This document shows, one piece after another, positions 58,324 to 64,000 of a stretch of DNA of 64,000 nt (position 1 is its first letter; each line of letters starts with the position of its first letter). The notes below the pieces were generated by a model, which was not told the DNA's origin, made no database searches, and worked only from the letters and a program-made list of their open reading frames with translations. A program made the position numbers and the translations under genes. This DNA comes from Enoplolaimus lenunculus (taxonomy: Eukaryota > Nematoda > Enoplea > Enoplida > Thoracostomopsidae), in contig JASANG010000883.1 in NCBI GenBank assembly GCA_030248215.1, positions 62,001 to 126,000 of the forward strand, in the 5' to 3' direction.

Positions 58324-60769
58324 TCACTGATGCCCTGCACCATCCACACGAGCCGGTTCTGCTGCGGTAGTGCCTGCTTTCTTTTCTTTCCTAACTTTAA
58401 AACCACGATATTGAGCTTGAATCTTGGTCGCTGCATCTCGCTCTTGTTTTAATTGTTTTCGTTCATGAAATCCTCGATAAGCCGCTTGAATCTTGACAGC
58501 TGCGTGTTCCTCGTCTGCCTCGTCGGGTTGCGGAGACTGAGCCTCAGCTTCGCCTTGCAACAAAGGAATCGAGGTTGCAGTTTCTTGCTGAGTGCTGGGC
58601 TTATCGTCACTATCATTTATCGTCGTCGCAGCAGTTGGGCTACCGTCATCGTGTTTCATTTGTGCTTTCATTTGTTTTCGAGTGGTAAATCCCCTGAAAT
58701 TACTCATTTGTACCGAGGGAGATAAAAATAATCGCTCAATAGCTCCGGACCACTCAGCATGTCAAAAACATTATGCACACAAGTTGTTATGCGAAGCCAT
58801 GTGGCAATTAATATCGGGTGCCGTATGGCGCCGGACAACACCAGACGGTGCTGCGAAACACTGCAATAAAATAATCAAAAAATATAGTTCTCCCTATATC
58901 TGTACTCGCTCACTGCTCAGTAATTTGACAGATCGCATATATAGATGTTTTACGAGCTGGTAGTCGAATTACAAATGAGAAATTGAAAACAGGAAATTCT
59001 AACTAAACAGTTACAACGAAGATGGCCGAGAGGCCGCGGCCCTGATACAAATTTTTTCAAACTATAACTACAATATTGCGGAAATTAAATAAGAGGGTCT
59101 AGTATGAAGTAAAAGGTTCAAGCAAAATATATTCAGCACAAACTTTGACTACTATATTTTGTTTAAACATACGAATTTCATTCCATGTTTGTCGTTAATG
59201 CGTTAGTTTTTCGCAGCAATGGGACATAACTGTGTGAAGAACCCTCATACTTCTGACCCACATCAAAGTGGACTACCAGAAAACAGCCATACTTTTTTAA
59301 AAGTAAAGTAACTCACCTGTATTGCGCTTGGATACGAACTGCAGCTTTAGTTTCTTCGTCTTTCATGCGTGCCACTTCTTTTCGAGTCAGGTATCCTCTC
59401 ACTCCGGCCTGGATTTTGGCAGCTGCTTTCTCTTCATCAACAGTTGTTTGTTCAGGGCCCTCGACACGTTTCTGGGATATGCTAAAAAAGTCAAATGCTT
59501 TGCGATTTTAAAATACAAAAAGAACTATAAAAGAATTATCAGGCGAAAACAACGTTACAATATATTCGCCACTACTGTGTACCTCGAGCGTAGGAAAGTT
59601 CGTAGGTGCCGCCGTGTTCGTCGCGTCAGGATTTGATGAGTATGGGACCTTTTATAAGACTTGCAAAATAAAAAGCAGGGTAAAAATTTTGCAAATTTTT
59701 TCAACATTTAAGCACATTTTCGCACACATATGCTGTTTACGAGTTTAGCAGTGGCACAAATCTATTTTTTGCCTAGTTAAGAAGCGCCAAACTCATTTTT
59801 TTAAAATTCACTTTATTTTGTGTAATTTTAAATCATGTGTTTTTTCGAGCGGGGAACCTCAACCTGAGAAGATTTACCGTTGAGCGAGTTGACCATGTGG
59901 AGGATGCCCCCATCCAGCCACTAGCGGAACGCCAGTTATATTTTTAAACCAAGCATCTACTGTAACCTTCAAACAAAAAAGTATAGTTCAATTTGTTTTG
60001 TACGGGGAACAATTTGCGAGACTCCCATTCCTGTTTATATGATATAATCGTCTACTGGTATACGCTAAACGCTTATATAGCGTTGACAATACTAAAATTA
60101 CGTTGCATTGATCACAGGACCCGAATGACTTGGGATGAGGCGGAATGCGGTAGGAATATTAAATTATTGTTCTTCCTCTTGCAGGGACGGGTGGTCTAGG
60201 TTAAAAACCGAGACAAATAAAAAATTTTCAACATTAATTATATCTAACGCTGTTTTCGTATTCACAGCGAAATTTTATTCATCACGCATCACGTACCTGA
60301 CCAATATTAAATTCTACTTTATATATACTGGTTAACTAGGAATCGATGAATCCACGAATTTTGGTCTCTGTTCCAAACTACCGAGACAGAGACCTGCCAA
60401 ATACCGCGACTTCCATCCTGTTCCCCTGCAACTACCCTGCACGCACCGATCACAAGGAGTCATTTATACAATGATCAGTCAAAAATATTTTTCCTCTTTT
60501 ATGTTACGTATATTATTTTTACGCGATCGTTGCCAGAGTGGGCTCAGCCCGCATGCTCGGGAGCTCCTATTGCCACCGAGCTGTCTCAAAAGTGAAATCC
60601 CAACACGTTCGGTATACCATAAATACATAATTGAAATGTTCTGTATAAAACAGTATTGATTAGAAAATCCGATCAGCCACTGTTGTCCTAATAAAAGCCA
60701 AAACAGCAAAACTAATTCCAATAATGATGACTTACTGTTCATGTGTTTGAGCATCTTCTTTTACAAGAC
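58324..60769 (-). CDS. Multi-IQ-motif calmodulin-binding protein, 3' exons only
   Basis: Three coding exons on the minus strand: 60769-60736, 59481-59317 and 58693-58324 (stop TGA). All have GT-AG borders and matching phases. The joined product contains four IQ motifs: AAAKIQAGVRGYLTRK, AAVRIQAQYRGFTTRK, AAVKIQAAYRGFHERK and AATKIQAQYRGFKVRK. The second is formed across the 59317/58693 splice, where the codon AG|G encodes its Arg. Between motifs 2 and 3 lies a low-complexity acidic linker. IQ motifs bind calmodulin or EF-hand light chains, often without calcium. The 34-base exon begins in mid-codon, so at least one upstream exon exists, but I found none up to 64000. The IQ-rich tail resembles that of sperm protein Sp17-type or other axonemal IQ proteins, but without an RIIa domain in view I give no name. 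A candidate poly(A) hexamer on the minus strand is near 57623. Confidence 0.8.
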
Positions 60770-62855
60770 CTACAAATAAACACACCATAAATTGTCCAAA
60801 CTTTACTAATAACGAACGCACAAAGGACACCACTTCAAAATAGTATATATGTATAAAGCATATGTAATCTACCATATATTATATAGATTACATAATTCAT
60901 TATTATATGTTTATAGATATACAAATAAATATACGTATATATTAAGGATGTGCCGATTAATCGGCATCGGTAAAAAACGGCACTTTTCGTGACTAACGGC
61001 ATCAGTATTGCAAAAAAACTGCTTATCCTTTGCCGATACTTTTTGAACAAAACAGTGAGTTCGAATGCAATCAATTTCACTTGTTGCCGTATATCGATGG
61101 TCTGATCAGGGAAACTGTTACCAACCTTGCGTTTGTGTTTGAAAAAATTAATCCGAAATTAACCGTTGTTCGCAAAATTATAATCTTTTATGGTTGTTAC
61201 GGTTTAAGTCATCGTACGCGGGAGTACGGTACAGTGTTCTTATATCGCGTCACGCAACATTTTGCTTGTACTCTCATGATGTCATGTGAATGCGTTCGTT
61301 ATTTGCAACTTCGCGTCTCGCGACATTTTGCTTAAGGTACTAAAATGTTTAAATTGTGCCACGCTGCATTTTGCCTATGCATGTGTACGAAAAACAAGTT
61401 TACACAGCAGCAATTCTTTGCTTATGAACGTGTACATCGGTGTTATATTTATTGTTAATTGGCTGTCGTGTTTTGATTCGCGCTTATCGACACTTTAAAC
61501 GCTTTAGAATTGCGCATTAAATCTTAGTATTTTCTCACTCGCTGTGCTCATATTGTTATTGCCGGCGCCGGTATTCTAACGTCCGGATGTTATTTAAAAA
61601 CTACAAGAAATCCTATCTATTCTTTAAACACCGTCTATTCGCCCTTTATGGTGGCACCGAATCCACGTTTAGATCTATGCCAAATCAGTATCAATTAAGA
61701 TTTTGTCGAATCCAATTCCTAATCCGAAACTTGCCATTGAAAAATCCTTTCTTTACTATAAAAGTATTGTATCAAATTATAACTGTAGCTAATTGACATG
61801 CCGGATTAGCAAACCCAATTTTATGCAAGCAATAGAAACATAAGAATTTTAAAATACTGAAACCTGAATTCATTGAAACAAAGATTGAGGTTCGAGCGCA
61901 AGTACTAAACTGTTTCAACTCAACACCAGGCACACAAACCGTTGTTTCGGAACCTTCCTGAATTGTAATTGTAATTATTTGAAAACCGAATCCGTATCCG
62001 ATTCTGTACCTTCAATTTTTGCCGAATAATATGAAACCGAACCATTGATTGTAGTCCATTGATTGTAGTTTAGCTCTACAAAAGCAGTCTATCATCGCCA
62101 ATTGCTCAAGCTAGATCAGTATTATAATGGTATACACAACTTATCTATGTAACTACAAAATTTGTAGCTCAGATAGGGTATAAAGCTGTCGTTCCGCCAG
62201 GGTCCGGGACATCTTTAATAATTATATAGTAACTTTATTTCACAATTAAACTGGATGATTAAGCCACTTTGTGGCAAAACGAAACTATCCAATCTCACAA
62301 TGATAATAATATTATCACAAACATAATAAACCGCAATAGTGTCAGCCATTATCCATAACGTCCACCGTATTATATATCTTCACAAACGATCAAAGACTAA
62401 AATGACTGGGAAAATTATTCAACAATATATTGACAACTCACTTTCGTACGGCTCAGTGCGGGCTGGACCAGGGTGCGTATGGCCGGAACTGGTCACAAGG
62501 CCTTTTTTCTGAGCCTAAAACAATATTTTAATGAACTAAAAATAATCTTTTAGCACCAAATCAATATCAGGGTGGCAACGATCCCACGATTTGACAAAAT
62601 CTTGAGTCCGATTTAATATCCGGCAAACAATTGAAATGCGTATTGGTTCCGGCGTAAAAACGCTTTTATTTATGATTGTGGTGCAGAATATAAAAAAGTT
62701 ATTTACAAGCGGACATATTAACATCTTGATGCGATTGCATTAATTCTGGGCACGTCAAGAAGCTCAATTAAAATAAAAAATTGCAATGTGCCGATGCCGA
62801 TTCCAATTTTAATACACGATAATTGAAAAACAGATAGGATACAAAATTACATCAT
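60770..62855. other. hAT-like termini, no gene recognised
   Basis: GGATGTGCCGATTAATCGGC (60946), TGTGCCGATGCCGATTCC (62789), ATTAATCGGCACATCCC (63837) and GGTATCGGCACATCTC (63954) are related ends in two orientations, so at least one hAT-like unit, probably two, spans this region. No transposase frame is visible. The 5' exons of the IQ gene must lie here or beyond but are not recognisable. Confidence 0.45.
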
Positions 62856-63754
62856 GGAGCGAAGCTCGGAGTTTCGCGAAGCGTTTTATGTTTTGTACTT
62901 GGGGGTCGAAAGGTGGATGTCCGTCCGTCCGTCCGAAATGAATCTCAGGAACGGCTGAACCGATTTTGATAAACTTTTTTGTTTGAAAACCAATTATCCA
63001 GGGGTGTTAACCTCGCATTGGGGTTTTGGGTTTTAAAATTTTAAGCTGTTTATTAGCTACAGGCTAATTTGCATAATTAATTAAGGCTAAATTAGGACTT
63101 TACACAATATTTCACTAATTATTACAGTTAGAAGCAATCTAATTTTATCATTAAAGGGTTTTTGTGTGCGAGGAATCTGCGTAGACTGTTTACAAACCTC
63201 CAAAACCGATAATTGAGCAGTTAGCTAATAGATAATTTGCATATTAGCATAGTTTATAAGGCTAAATTAGGACTTTTTACAATATTTCACTAATTATTAA
63301 GGTTAAAAGCAATATAATTACAGCACTAAAGGGTTTTTAGGTGCGAGGAATTTGAATAAACAGTTTACAAACATCCGAAACCGATAATTGAATAGTTAGC
63401 TAATAGCTAATTTGCATATTAGCTTAATTGACAAGACAAAACTAGGACTTTTTAAATTATTTCAATAATTATTAGGGTTTACTGAAGGTTTTTGGGTGCG
63501 AGTAATCTGAATAAATTGTTTACAAATCTCCAATTGAATAGTTAGCTAATAGCTAATTTGCATATTAGCTTAATTGACAAGACAAAATTAGTACTTTTTA
63601 AATTATTCCAAAAATTATTACGGTGGCTGAAGGGTTTTTGGGTGCGAGGAATCTGAGGAAATTGCTTACAAACCTCCAAAACCGATAAATTAATAGTTGG
63701 CTAATACTAATTTGCATATTTCCTTAATTGCTTACGTGTGTTCGAGCTTCGCTC
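62856..63754. mobile_element. 0.9-kb element of tandem ~150-176-bp units with inverted GAGCGAAGCTCG ends
   Basis: GGAGCGAAGCTCGGAGTTTC at the left and CGAGCTTCGCTC at the right are inverted. A left leader has GTCCGTCCGTCCGTCC and GGAACGGCTGAACCGATTTT. Then come units containing AATTTGCATATTAG (at 63065, 63233, 63409, 63555 and 63709), GGACTTTTTAA and GGGTTTTTGGGTGCGAG. It has no coding capacity and lies within the hAT-like cluster. Confidence 0.7.
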
Positions 63755-64000
63755 AATAAATGTAGTCCCACTACGACTGGTTATATGCTAACACTTGAAC
63801 CCAAACGCTAAAAGTACCGATTATTATCAACTCCTATTAATCGGCACATCCCGAATGAAAAATCTAAGCTATCAATAAATTTAATTATACTTGTGCGCGA
63901 CTCGAATAATATCGACAGTGTATCATCTGATCACGAAAGCTGCAAAACTTTTGGTATCGGCACATCTCTACCCACAAGTGTAGCAGAAATCAAAAATATC

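Noticed and set aside
59857-59945. tRNA-like sequence on the minus strand in the IQ gene intron
   Set aside because: Only weak A- and B-box resemblance and no cloverleaf pairing that I could draw.
1-64000. LTR elements, retroviruses, Polintons, LINE reverse transcriptases, CRISPR arrays
   Set aside because: No long terminal repeats, reverse transcriptase, integrase, capsid or repeat-spacer structure could be recognised on either strand.

Overview
This is invertebrate-looking animal DNA. It is AT-rich, the genes are interrupted by many GT-AG introns, and the intergenic space is packed with small non-autonomous DNA transposons (MITEs). I cannot place the phylum from sequence alone. The hexamer TTAGGC, which is the nematode telomere unit, occurs hundreds of times, but always as degenerate runs inside small transposons. 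It therefore does not mark a chromosome end and does not make the host a nematode.

Three real genes can be assembled, with intron phases that agree at every junction. SEC63 (26486-38972, plus, 19 coding exons, 837 aa) is the ER translocon J-protein. METTL17 (45944-50373, plus, 6 coding exons, 619 aa) is the mitochondrial Rsm22-family protein, with its iron-sulphur cysteines conserved. A minus-strand gene (58324-60769, 3' part only) encodes at least four IQ calmodulin-binding motifs. A fourth locus (about 1.9-2.94 kb, minus) is a decayed class A GPCR exon, cut by two MITEs. The genes are unrelated in function and do not form one pathway.

Layout: 0-26 kb is gene-poor and consists of nested MITEs, minisatellites and the GPCR relic. 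26.5-39.6 kb is SEC63. 39.6-45.9 kb is intergenic with several well-preserved MITEs. 45.9-50.6 kb is METTL17. 50.6-58 kb is repeat-rich intergenic DNA. 58.3-60.8 kb is the IQ-motif gene. 61-64 kb is a cluster of nested hAT-like pieces around a 0.9-kb element made of tandem units.

The most unusual thing is a family of about 22 short elements with GGCCCATG termini and 8-bp target duplications, six to eight of them exact. Their cores are arrays of a telomere-like hexamer. The copies insert into each other, and one site looks like an excision footprint beside a filled copy. A second oddity is a TTAA-bounded MITE, present twice, that carries a tRNA-like pol III promoter region. No LTR element, retrovirus, Polinton, CRISPR array or bacterial sequence was seen.
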